Shown one piece after another: positions 24,815-32,903 of a stretch of DNA of 34,153 nt. The translations under genes and the position numbers were made by a program. The stretch covers positions 1-34,153 of the forward strand of contig JADZBP010000248.1 of the NCBI GenBank assembly GCA_020852055.1, in the 5' to 3' direction. Numbering within the stretch: position 1 is the first letter of the stretch; each line of letters starts with the position of its first letter. This DNA is from Candidatus Latescibacterota bacterium (GTDB lineage Bacteria > Latescibacterota > UBA2968 > UBA8231). The notes under the pieces were generated by a model, which saw nothing but the letters and a program-made list of their open reading frames with translations, ran no database searches and had not been told where the DNA came from.

Positions 24815-26599
24815 ATGACCTGGAACTGGAATAGTGTCAGGCACTGGACCTGGTTGCGCTATGTCGTCGCCTTCCTTGCCGTCGCCGTCGCCGCCTTGCT
24901 GCGCATCAAACTGCTGGGCTCCCTCGATCAACGCGCCCCCTGGCTGACCTTTTACCCGGCGGTGATGATCGCCGCCCTCTACGGCGGCCTTGCCGCCGGC
25001 CTGCTGGCTACCGTCCTCTGCTGTCTCACCATCTTCTACCTATGGCCACTTTTCGGCCCGCTGCCCTTTATCAAAGATTCCGCCGACTGGTTGGGCATGG
25101 CCGTCTTTTTCCTCAACTGCATCATGATCTCGGCGGTTGCCGAAGCGATGCGGCGGGCCCAGGTCCGGGCCAAAGTGGCCAGGGAACAGGCCGAAGCAGC
25201 CAACCAAGCCAAAAGCGTCTTTCTCTCCAGCATGAGCCACGAACTGCGCACCCCGCTGAACGCGATCCTGGGTTTTTCCAGCCTGATGCGCAACGAGGCG
25301 GGCCTTTCCGACGAGCAGCGCCACACCCTCGGCATCATCAACCGCAGCGGCGAGCACCTGCTGAGCCTCATCAACGACGTGCTGGATATGTCCAAGATCG
25401 AGGCCGGGCACGCCCTCATCGAGGCGGTGCCGCTCAACCTGGGGGAAATGGTGGCGGATATCACCGGTCTCATGCGCCCCCGCGCCGCGGAACAGGGGTT
25501 GCAGCTCGACCTCGACCCAGCCTCCGATTTCCCGCCGTACATCCGGGCCGACGCCGTCAAACTGCGCCAGGTGTTGGTCAACCTCGTCGGCAATGCGGTC
25601 AAATACACCTTGCAGGGGACGGTGACCCTGCGCCTGAACCTCCAGCCCGTTGGCGCCTCGGGACAACCGCTGCTGGTCATCGAGGTGGCGGATACGGGCA
25701 TCGGCATCCCCGCCGCGGACCAGGAGCGGATCTTTGCGCCCTTTGTCCAACTGCACGCCGTGACCACCCAGAAAGGGACCGGGCTGGGTCTGGCCATCAC
25801 CCGGCAGCACGTGGAATTGATGGGAGGGCGGATCAGCGTGCAAAGCTCCCCGGACAAGGGGTCTTTGTTCCGGGTGGAATTGCCGGTCGAGGTGGCCACC
25901 CCAGCGGAATTGCCGGCCACCAGGGTCGAGCAGTTGCGGGTCATCGGTCTGGCAGAGGGCCAGCCGGTGCACCGCGTCCTGATCGTCGAGGACCAGGTGG
26001 AAAACTGGCTGCTCCTGCGGCGGCTCCTGGAAGGCGCGGGGTTCGAGGTGCAGGTGGCCGAAAACGGGGCGGCAGGGGTCGAAAGATTTCAGGCCTGGCG
26101 GCCGCACTTCATCTGGATGGATATCCGCATGCCCCTGCTGGACGGCATGGAGGCCACCCGGCAGATCCGGGCCCTGCCCGGCGGCAAGGAGGTCAAGATC
26201 GCGGCCATCACCGCCTCGGTCTACCGCGAGGAACGCGACGCGGTCATGGCCGCCGGCATGGACGATTTTGTCCGCAAACCCTTCCAGCCAGCGGAGATCT
26301 TCGACTGCCTCGCCCGGCACCTCGGCGTCCAATACCGGTATGCGGCAGCGCCTCTGGCCACAGGCGCCGCACCGGAGCCCCCCGTGCCGGCTCAGGCGTT
26401 GGCCGCCCTGCCAGCCGACCTGCGCCGCGCCCTGGTCAGCGCCCTGATCAGTCTCGATGGCGAACAGATTTCCCGGAGCATCGGCCCGATCGCCGCGCTG
26501 GACCCGGCCCTGGGAAAACAACTGGCACAGCAGGCCGGTCACCTGCAATATTCTGCGCTCCTGCAGGCGGCGCAGGCGGCTGAGGAGGCAACCACATGA
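24815..26599 (+). CDS. Membrane hybrid histidine kinase: DUF4118-like TM sensor-HK-REC
   Basis: A 594-residue inner-membrane kinase; ATG 24815 follows GGGGGGAAA. About four hydrophobic helices (residues ~8-105) with TFYPAVMIAALYGGLAAGLLAT resemble the KdpD-type DUF4118 sensor. The HisKA box SSMSHELRTPLNAILGF carries H142. The ATPase domain (~242-365) shows NLVGNAVKYT, DTGIGIP and GTGLGLAI. A receiver domain (~387-510) has phospho-acceptor D436 and a lysine in KPF. The last ~75 residues, rich in Leu, Ala and Asp, resemble C-termini seen after receivers in other hybrid kinases. Its stop overlaps the next kinase start (ATGA, 26596-26599), so the two proteins probably act together in a relay. Confidence 0.93.
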   Translation: MTWNWNSVRHWTWLRYVVAFLAVAVAALLRIKLLGSLDQRAPWLTFYPAVMIAALYGGLAAGLLATVLCCLTIFYLWPLFGPLPFIKDSADWLGMAVFFLNCIMISAVAEAMRRAQVRAKVAREQAEAANQAKSVFLSSMSHELRTPLNAILGFSSLMRNEAGLSDEQRHTLGIINRSGEHLLSLINDVLDMSKIEAGHALIEAVPLNLGEMVADITGLMRPRAAEQGLQLDLDPASDFPPYIRADAVKLRQVLVNLVGNAVKYTLQGTVTLRLNLQPVGASGQPLLVIEVADTGIGIPAADQERIFAPFVQLHAVTTQKGTGLGLAITRQHVELMGGRISVQSSPDKGSLFRVELPVEVATPAELPATRVEQLRVIGLAEGQPVHRVLIVEDQVENWLLLRRLLEGAGFEVQVAENGAAGVERFQAWRPHFIWMDIRMPLLDGMEATRQIRALPGGKEVKIAAITASVYREERDAVMAAGMDDFVRKPFQPAEIFDCLARHLGVQYRYAAAPLATGAAPEPPVPAQALAALPADLRRALVSALISLDGEQISRSIGPIAALDPALGKQLAQQAGHLQYSALLQAAQAAEEATT

Positions 26600-28872
26600 C
26601 CGGCAAGGGAAGCATTCTGGTGGTCGATGACAGCGTGGAATCGCTGCAACTGCTGACCGAGATCCTGGTGGGCGAAGGCTACCAGGTGCGCCCGGCTGAC
26701 AGCGGCGCCCTAGCCCTGGCCTCGGTGGCAGCCGCCCCCCCCGCACTGATCCTGCTGGATATCCACATGCCCGGCCTGCATGGCTTTGAGGTCTGCCGGC
26801 GGCTCAAGGCCAGCGAGGAGAGCCGCCGCATCCCGGTGATGTTCCTCAGCGCGTCCACCGAAGCGAAGGAACGGGTGGAGGGATTGCGGCTGGGCGCCGC
26901 AGACTTCATCTCCAAGCCATTCCAGCGGGAAGAACTGCTCGCCCGGGTGCAAACCCACCTGGAGTTGCACTGGCTCAACGCCAAGCTCGAACAACAGGTA
27001 GAAGAACGGACCGCGGCACTGCAGCGCAGCCAGGCCCTGCTGCAGCAGGTGGTCGACGGGACCCAGGACGCCATCTTTGTGAAGGACCTTGAGGGACGGT
27101 TCCTGCTGGTAAACAGCGGTCTGTGCCACGCCATGGGCACAACCAAGGAAGAGGTGATCGGCAAGGATGTCCGGGCGCTGTTTTCGCCTGACGACGCCCT
27201 TTGGCTGATGGAAAAAGACCGGCGGGTCATGGCTGCAGAGGCCCCGCAGACCGACGAAGAAGTCCTGACCATCAAGGGCAACCAGCGCGTGTTCCTGGCT
27301 ACCGAAGGGCCGGTGTACGATGCCCGGGGCAGGGTGGCCGGCGTTTTTGGCGTGATCCGCGATGTCACCGAACGCAAGCTGGCAGAGGAGGCCTTGCGCC
27401 GGGCGAACGCCTATAACCGCAGCCTGCTGGAGGCCAGTCTCGATCCCCTGGTAACGATCAGCCCCGAAGGCAAGATCATGGATGTGAACCAGGCGACAGA
27501 GACTGCCACCGGCTACCCCCGCGAAGAACTGATAGACACCGATTTCTGTGACTATTTCGCCGAGCCGGAGACGGCGCGCCGTGGTTATCAGCGGGCATTT
27601 CACGACGGGTTGGTGCGGGACTACCCCATGGAGTTGCGGCACCGCGACGGGCGGGTGATCTCGGTGCTTTACAACGCCTCGGTGTACCGCGACGAGGCTG
27701 GGACCGTCATCGGGGTTTTTGCCGCAGCGCGCGACCTCACCGAGCGCAAACGCCTGGAGCAGGAACTGATCCGGATCCAGCGCCTGCGGGCCGTGGGCGA
27801 ACTGTCGGCAGGGGTTTGCCACAACCTCAACAACCTGCTCACCGGCGTGCTGACCCCCGCCGACCTGCTGCGGATGACCAGCAACGACGCCAAGACCCAG
27901 CGCCTGGCGGACATGATCCTCGAGGCGGGCACCCGCGCTGCCGAATTGGTCCATCGCCTGCACCTGTCGGTGCGCGGGACAAACGCCGAAACCCTGCTTC
28001 CCCTCGCGCTCAACAAGATCATCGACGGGGTGGTGGAGATGACCCGCCCAAAATGGAAGGATGAACCCGAAGCCAAAGGATTGGCGATCGAGGTGTATAC
28101 CGAACTGGCGGCCGCGCCGACCATCAAGGGCACCCCGTCCGAACTCAACGACCTGCTGATCAATCTGCTTTTCAACGCGGTGGACGCCATGCCCGAAGGG
28201 GGCCGGATCTCCATCCGCACCACCCTGGAAGAGCAATTTGTTCGGCTCGACTTCACCGATACGGGTATCGGCATGGACGAGGAAACCCGCCTGCGGGTTT
28301 TTGAGCCCTTCTTCACCACCAAGATGGATGTGGGCTCCGGCCTGGGGTTGTCGACCCTGCACAACAGCGTGACCCATTGGGGAGGCACGGTGGCGGTGGC
28401 GAGCGCCCCGGGGAAAGGCGCCACCTTCAACTTGAGGCTGCCCCTGTGGCAAGAGGAGATCCAGGTCCCACCGAGCCCCAGCCCCGCCCTTGCCGCACGC
28501 ACCGGCAGGATCTTGGTCATCGAGGACGACCCGGTGGTCGGCGGGGTCCTGAAAGAAGTGCTGGGCGCCTACCACCAGGTTGAGCTTTTCACCGAAGGCC
28601 AGCAGGCGCTCGAGCAGTTCGCCGCCGGCAGATACGATGTGGCGATCCTCGATCTGGGTATGCCCGGAATCTCCGGGGACCAACTGGCGCGGCGGATTCA
28701 GGCCATCGATCCTGCCGTAGCCCGAATCCTGTTTTCCGGCTGGGTGCTGGAAGCGGATGATCCCCGGAGGGCACTCTTCGACCTGGTGCTGCAAAAACCG
28801 CTGCGCGATCTGGTTGCCTTCGAGGAAGCGGTGGCGCAGGCGCTCATCCTGCGCGACCAGCGCACGCAATGA
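26596..28872 (+). CDS. Soluble hybrid kinase: REC-PAS-PAS-HK-REC
   Basis: A 758-residue cytoplasmic protein translated by coupling with the membrane kinase. The N-terminal receiver (~6-125) has D55 and could accept phosphate from the upstream kinase. A short coiled coil leads to PAS1 (~143-265) and PAS2 (~266-395). The dimerisation helices carry H409 in CHNLNNLL, the same non-HExxP box as the kinase at 18842. The ATPase domain (~508-625) has NLLFNAVDAM, DTGIGM and GSGLGL. The C-terminal receiver (~639-758) has D686. No DNA-binding or enzymatic output domain exists, so the final target must be elsewhere. Residues 266-754 duplicate the C-terminal half of the kinase at 18842-21991. Confidence 0.93.
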   Translation: MTGKGSILVVDDSVESLQLLTEILVGEGYQVRPADSGALALASVAAAPPALILLDIHMPGLHGFEVCRRLKASEESRRIPVMFLSASTEAKERVEGLRLGAADFISKPFQREELLARVQTHLELHWLNAKLEQQVEERTAALQRSQALLQQVVDGTQDAIFVKDLEGRFLLVNSGLCHAMGTTKEEVIGKDVRALFSPDDALWLMEKDRRVMAAEAPQTDEEVLTIKGNQRVFLATEGPVYDARGRVAGVFGVIRDVTERKLAEEALRRANAYNRSLLEASLDPLVTISPEGKIMDVNQATETATGYPREELIDTDFCDYFAEPETARRGYQRAFHDGLVRDYPMELRHRDGRVISVLYNASVYRDEAGTVIGVFAAARDLTERKRLEQELIRIQRLRAVGELSAGVCHNLNNLLTGVLTPADLLRMTSNDAKTQRLADMILEAGTRAAELVHRLHLSVRGTNAETLLPLALNKIIDGVVEMTRPKWKDEPEAKGLAIEVYTELAAAPTIKGTPSELNDLLINLLFNAVDAMPEGGRISIRTTLEEQFVRLDFTDTGIGMDEETRLRVFEPFFTTKMDVGSGLGLSTLHNSVTHWGGTVAVASAPGKGATFNLRLPLWQEEIQVPPSPSPALAARTGRILVIEDDPVVGGVLKEVLGAYHQVELFTEGQQALEQFAAGRYDVAILDLGMPGISGDQLARRIQAIDPAVARILFSGWVLEADDPRRALFDLVLQKPLRDLVAFEEAVAQALILRDQRTQ
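27391..28858 (+). repeat. Paralogous 1468-bp segment, copy 2 (PAS-HK-REC)
   Basis: Gapless partner of 20483-21950; see that entry for the alignment landmarks. The N-terminal parts of the two kinases outside this segment are unrelated (three GAF domains versus REC-PAS), so the duplicated module was joined to different sensor inputs. Confidence 0.8.
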
Positions 28873-29041
28873 GCCGGCCCGCACACCGCGGCCAACACCA
28901 CCCGGGTACTCCCCCTGACAGCATTGGCCGCGCCAACGCCTCCCGGTTTTGTGCATATTCCCTAGAGTGAGTCCTCTTGCCGGGTTTTTCGCCAAAGGGC
29001 GGGAAGCGGCCGTGAGGGACTTTCTCTCGGGAACCTGCCTG

Positions 29042-29614
29042 ATGAAACGCACCTGCTCCCTGCTCCTTCCGGTGGCAGGCCTGGTCCTGCTGGCCGCCCT
29101 CTCCGCGCTGCGCGCTTCCAGCCGGAACATCGCCCCTGACGCGGTGAGCCGGGCGACGGTCTGGAGCGCCAGCGAGGGAGATCTTTCCTGCCTCCAGGAT
29201 GGCAAGGTTCCGCCCGACCCCGAAGCGAGGTTCTTCACCTGGGTCAGCGGCGGCACCTGGGTGTTCGAGTGGGAAGAGCCGCTCCGCCTGGAAAAACTGC
29301 GGCTCTACGTCGGCCAGCCCGGCGGTGAGTACCAAATCCATGCCTACCTGGGGGGTCACCTCGATCCCATCATCGGGGTGCGCGAACCCGTCGGCGCAGG
29401 CACCGCGTCCCTCGAGGAGAAGACCGGGGCCACCGACCAGTGGCTCGAGATCGCCTTCCCCCCGGGCACCATGGCCGACAACCTCCAGATCAAGGCCCTG
29501 GGTCCGGCGGTGCTCTTCGAGGTGGAGATCCTGGTGCGCGCCGATGAGGCCAGTGCGGTCGAGCGCCTGCACTGGGGGCAGGTCAAGACCGGCGCTTCGG
29601 GCCACAGGGAGTAA
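29042..29614 (+). CDS. Small exported beta-sandwich-like protein
   Basis: 190 residues from ATG 29042, preceded only by a weak Shine-Dalgarno. The frame opens earlier (28949), but MKRTCSLLLPVAGLVLLAAL is a clear signal peptide or membrane anchor start. The mature part alternates short strands with many Trp, Gly and Glu (FFTWVSGGTWVFEWEEPLRLEKLRLYVG, YQIHAYLGG, WLEIAFPPG, LQIKALGPAVLFEVEIL). This resembles a galactose-binding or discoidin-like jelly roll. No family is firmly recognised. It lies 61 bp upstream of the Tat-signal reductase-like gene on the same strand and may be in one operon with it and the CBM9-like protein. Confidence 0.6.
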   Translation: MKRTCSLLLPVAGLVLLAALSALRASSRNIAPDAVSRATVWSASEGDLSCLQDGKVPPDPEARFFTWVSGGTWVFEWEEPLRLEKLRLYVGQPGGEYQIHAYLGGHLDPIIGVREPVGAGTASLEEKTGATDQWLEIAFPPGTMADNLQIKALGPAVLFEVEILVRADEASAVERLHWGQVKTGASGHRE

Positions 29615-29675
29615 CCGGGAAAGAAGAGAACGCAACTAGTCGAACATGCGGTACAACTGGAAGGAGTCTATGGTC

Positions 29676-30866
29676 ATGCAGGACGAGAAAAAATCTTCGG
29701 AGATTTCCGCGTCATTGGCGAGCAGCGCGGCGTTGACCCGCCGCCAATTCATCCCCAGGGTGGCGGCCGCCGTGCTCGGGGCCGGGGCCTGGCTCAACCC
29801 TCAACGCCTGCTGGCGGAAGACCGCGCCCAGCTGGCTGCCGCCAGCTCGGAGGGCATGAGATATCGCAGCCTGGGCAAGACCGGTATCCGCGTCTCGGAG
29901 GTGAGCTTTGGCTCCCATCTGACCGACGCCAACCGGCTCAACCCGCAGGAGCGAAGCGCGCAGATCAACAAAGGTCTGGAGCTGGGTATCAACCTCTTCG
30001 ACATCTACGATCACACCTACCAGCAGTTCGGGCTGATGAGCGAGGTGCTGGGACCAGTGCGCCAGCAGGTGGTGCTCTCGCTGGTCACGGTGTGGGACAA
30101 GAGACAGGTTGCCCAGGAGGTGGACTACGCCCTGAAGACCTTCAATACCGACGTCATCGATCTGTACCGTATCTACATGGAAGCCAACACCGCCAGAGGC
30201 GACGTGGCCCTCCGCTTCGGGGCGCTGCAGGAGGCCAAAAAGGCGGGCAAGATCCGGGCGGTTGGCCTGGTGACCCACGACCACGCGGTGCTGGTGGAGA
30301 TGCTGCGCACCTATCCGGAGCTGGATTACGTGATGCTGCCGTACAATTTCCAGTACCAACGCTTCTCCCCCCTCACCCTGGTCCCGTCCACCTCGTGGGG
30401 GCAGGTCAAGGATCGTTGGATGGAACCACTTCCCGGCGGCACCCCGGCACCCAAAACCGCGCGGCAGCAGGCCGACTGCATGACCTCTCCCTGCGAGGAT
30501 GCCGAGCTGCTGCCCCTGGTCCAACAGACCGGGGTGGGAGTCATCGCCATCAAGCCCTTTGCCGCCGGGGGGCTGTTGCAACTGGCGCCCTCGGACCCGC
30601 TCTTGCAGGAGCTGCAGCAGGCCGAGGTGAGTCTGCCCCGCGCGGCCCTGCGCTTCGTCCTGTCGAACCAGGAGATCACCTGCGCGCTGCCGGCGATGAA
30701 TTCCATCGCCGAAGTGGTGGAAAACACCGCTGCATCGACAGGAGAAGGCATGTCCGAGGCCGAATGCCGGCTCTTGCAGCTTTACGCCGATGCGGCCGAG
30801 CAGGCCCGGGGGACCCATCTGCCCAAGGGGTACGCCTGGCTGGAACAGTGGAAAGCGCAAGCCTAG
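29676..30866 (+). CDS. Tat-exported aldo/keto reductase-fold protein, atypical active site
   Basis: A 396-residue protein. The start at ATG 29676 has AAGGAG nine nt upstream; in-frame ATGs at 29646 and 29670 are less well placed. A twin-arginine signal is present: TRRQFIPRVAAAVLGAGAWL with R22-R23. The rest is an aldo/keto reductase barrel (YRSLGKTGIRVSEVSFGS, INLFDIYDHTYQ, GKIRAVGLVTHD, VSLPRAALRFVLSN). D109 and Y115 sit at the usual Asp and Tyr positions. However, the strand that normally ends in the catalytic Lys reads LSLVTVWDK, and the usual His after DLYRI is Y167. It is therefore probably an altered or non-classical enzyme. Confidence 0.85.
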   Translation: MQDEKKSSEISASLASSAALTRRQFIPRVAAAVLGAGAWLNPQRLLAEDRAQLAAASSEGMRYRSLGKTGIRVSEVSFGSHLTDANRLNPQERSAQINKGLELGINLFDIYDHTYQQFGLMSEVLGPVRQQVVLSLVTVWDKRQVAQEVDYALKTFNTDVIDLYRIYMEANTARGDVALRFGALQEAKKAGKIRAVGLVTHDHAVLVEMLRTYPELDYVMLPYNFQYQRFSPLTLVPSTSWGQVKDRWMEPLPGGTPAPKTARQQADCMTSPCEDAELLPLVQQTGVGVIAIKPFAAGGLLQLAPSDPLLQELQQAEVSLPRAALRFVLSNQEITCALPAMNSIAEVVENTAASTGEGMSEAECRLLQLYADAAEQARGTHLPKGYAWLEQWKAQA

Positions 30867-30902
30867 GAACAGACGCTGTCCCACAGCGAGGGGAGGATGA
30901 AG

Positions 30903-32051
30903 ATGCGTGTTCTGGTATTGCCCTTTCTCGTGGCCGCCCTCCTGGTCGGCCAGGCAGGTCCCGCCGGGGCTCACTTTCCCTCCGACCTGAGCTACCCGGT
31001 TTTCCAGTTCCCCGACGGCCTTGAGCCGTCTATCGACGGTGATCTGAGCGATTGGCAAATGGTCCCGGAGAGGTACTGGACCGGCACGGCCGAGTTGATG
31101 GAGACGGTGCGGGGCCTGGGGGAGCAGTTCGACGAGCAGGACCTGGGCGTGCGGACGGCGGTGGGATGGAGCCATACCCGCAACCGGCTCTATTTTGCCG
31201 TGGCGGCGTATGACGATATCCACAACGTGGACCGCGGCGCCCCCCCGGACGGCATCTGGGGCGGGGATATCTGGGAGATCGTGGTGGACGCGGACCACAG
31301 CGGGGGGATCTACAACGGGTTCTCTAATCAGCAGTTGGAGGACCGCTGGCGGAGCGCGCAGGCGCAGAACTATCACGTGTTCCTGCCGCCCGAGCAACCG
31401 GACTGGACGATGTGGCTGTGGGGCAAGGGGCAGTGGGTGTGCCAGCTGCCGTACGCCCAGGTGGGCTGGCAGTACGATGGCGTCCCGGGAGGGAAGGGCA
31501 CGGTGTTCCAGGAGGTGTCGCTCACGCCTTTCGACGACCTGAACTGGGCCGGCCCGGACAGCAGCGTGGTCCACCAGTTGCGGGAGGGGGAGATCCTCGG
31601 CATCAGCTGGTCGTTCCTGGATTTCGATGCGAGCGACAAGGACTACGATGGCTTCTGGAACCTGTCGCACGCGACGCGTATGGATCACACCGCCGATCTG
31701 TTCCCCGATTTTGTGCTGCAGCCCATCGAGCCGACGGTGACCGTGGTCGCCGACGGCGCGACGGCCTCCCCAACCCGGTCGGGAATGGCACCGAGCTACC
31801 CCAATCCCTTCAACTCCCAGACGACCATTCGCTACGAGCTGGGTACGGCGGGCAGGGTCCGGCTGGCGGTTCATACCGCAACGGGCCAGCATCTCCGGAC
31901 CCTCGTCGACCAGGTGCTGCCTGCCGGCGCCTACTCCGCGACCTGGGATGGCAGGGACGAGAGCGGCCGGGTGGCGGCCAGTGGCGTGTACCTGTGCCGG
32001 ATACAGACCGGGACATTCAGCGAGGTGCGCAAGATGGTCTCGGTTCGGTGA
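30903..32051 (+). CDS. Secreted CBM9/DOMON-like protein with FlgD-like/T9SS-type C-terminal domain
   Basis: 382 residues from ATG 30903; GGAGG at 30892-30896 fits this Met better than the one at 30897. The signal peptide covers ~1-23 (cleavage near AGA-H). Residues ~35-245 start with IDGDLSDW and contain LYFAVAAYDD, DIWEIVVDAD and related strands typical of CBM9-like or DOMON sugar/heme-binding domains. The C-terminal ~84 residues begin with YPNPFN at 299-304 and continue TIRYEL, VRLAVHTATG, YSATWDGRDESG and SGVYLCRIQTG. This is the FlgD-like C-terminal domain used as an outer-surface sorting signal in FCB bacteria. The protein is thus probably cell-surface or extracellular and may bind polysaccharide. 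Confidence 0.85.
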   Translation: MRVLVLPFLVAALLVGQAGPAGAHFPSDLSYPVFQFPDGLEPSIDGDLSDWQMVPERYWTGTAELMETVRGLGEQFDEQDLGVRTAVGWSHTRNRLYFAVAAYDDIHNVDRGAPPDGIWGGDIWEIVVDADHSGGIYNGFSNQQLEDRWRSAQAQNYHVFLPPEQPDWTMWLWGKGQWVCQLPYAQVGWQYDGVPGGKGTVFQEVSLTPFDDLNWAGPDSSVVHQLREGEILGISWSFLDFDASDKDYDGFWNLSHATRMDHTADLFPDFVLQPIEPTVTVVADGATASPTRSGMAPSYPNPFNSQTTIRYELGTAGRVRLAVHTATGQHLRTLVDQVLPAGAYSATWDGRDESGRVAASGVYLCRIQTGTFSEVRKMVSVR

Positions 32052-32076
32052 GGCCTGCCCTCCCCTGCGATCGGCT

Positions 32077-32898
32077 TCACTTCTTCCAGGGTTGCTGGCC
32101 CTCGACCTCGCCCCAACTGGGGATGGGGGCCTGCAGCGGCTCCTCGATCCACAGGAAACGCCCGTTGATCCCCTCACCCATCAACTGCAACACCCGCCGC
32201 GCCGCCTTGGCTGGGTCGTCGCCGCCGGTCTGCTCCACCCACTTCACCCACTGCCGGTACGCCTCGGCCTCGGGGCCCATGGCCTTGGCCTGGTCGCGGA
32301 TATCGGCCCACATCTCGGTCTTCACATCCCCCGGGTGCATGACATTGGCGGTCACGCCGCTGCCCTCCAGTTCGGCGGCCAGGTGCCGGGTGAACTGGTT
32401 GAGGGCCACCTTGCTGGTGCCGTAGGCGCTATTCAGCGGCCCGGGCGGATGCAGGGCGGCGGCGGAGGTGAAGTTGAGGATACGGCCCCAGCCCCGGGCG
32501 ATCATGCCGCCCACCAAGGCGCGGCAGGTCAGATAGGGCGCCACGGTATTGATCTGGAGGGTCTGCACCCAGGCCGCCGGCTCGCTGTCCTTGATCAGCT
32601 GGATGGGTCCGAAGATGCCGGCGGCGTTGATCAGGATGGTGGGTACCCCCAGCTCCGCCTCCACCCTGGTTTTCAGGGACGCCACCTGCTGGACCTCGGT
32701 CACGTCGGCGGGGACCGCCAGGGCTTGTTGCCCGGCCCGGCGCAACTGGGCTGCCACCTCTTCGAGGGCCGCAGCGCCGCGGGCCACCAGGGCCACCGCC
32801 GCGCCCTGCGCCGCCAACTCCACGGCCACCTGTCGGCCCAACCCGCGGCTGGCCCCGGTGACCACCGCCACCTTGCCTTTCAGCTCTATCCCGGCCAT
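32077..32898 (-). CDS. Short-chain dehydrogenase/reductase (SDR)
   Basis: A 273-residue classical SDR: TGASRGLG at 14-21, D65 after strand 4, NAAG at 91-94, S145, Y159-x3-K163. A basic residue after strand 2 (VARG, R40) and the TGASRG loop suggest NADP(H). The C-terminus is longer than in FabG and carries a Trp-rich tail (WVKWVEQTGG, LWIEEPL, QQPWKK). It begins 5 nt after the stop of the rhamnose mutarotase-like gene, so the two are co-transcribed. A role in deoxysugar or sugar-alcohol oxidation is plausible from that neighbour only. Confidence 0.92.
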   Translation of the reverse strand: MAGIELKGKVAVVTGASRGLGRQVAVELAAQGAAVALVARGAAALEEVAAQLRRAGQQALAVPADVTEVQQVASLKTRVEAELGVPTILINAAGIFGPIQLIKDSEPAAWVQTLQINTVAPYLTCRALVGGMIARGWGRILNFTSAAALHPPGPLNSAYGTSKVALNQFTRHLAAELEGSGVTANVMHPGDVKTEMWADIRDQAKAMGPEAEAYRQWVKWVEQTGGDDPAKAARRVLQLMGEGINGRFLWIEEPLQAPIPSWGEVEGQQPWKK

Positions 32899-32903
32899 GG
32901 CCC

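Noticed and set aside
28924..28936. TTGGC-CGC-GCCAA dyad upstream of the small exported protein
   Set aside because: Only 5-bp arms in GC-rich DNA, with no positioned promoter. Chance is likely.
26710..29256. 848-codon minus-strand open frame opposite the second hybrid kinase
   Set aside because: Composition-driven antisense frame with no motif. The plus-strand kinase is unambiguous.
29712..32177. 821-codon minus-strand open frame
   Set aside because: Antisense to the Tat-signal reductase-like and CBM9-like genes. No recognisable domain.
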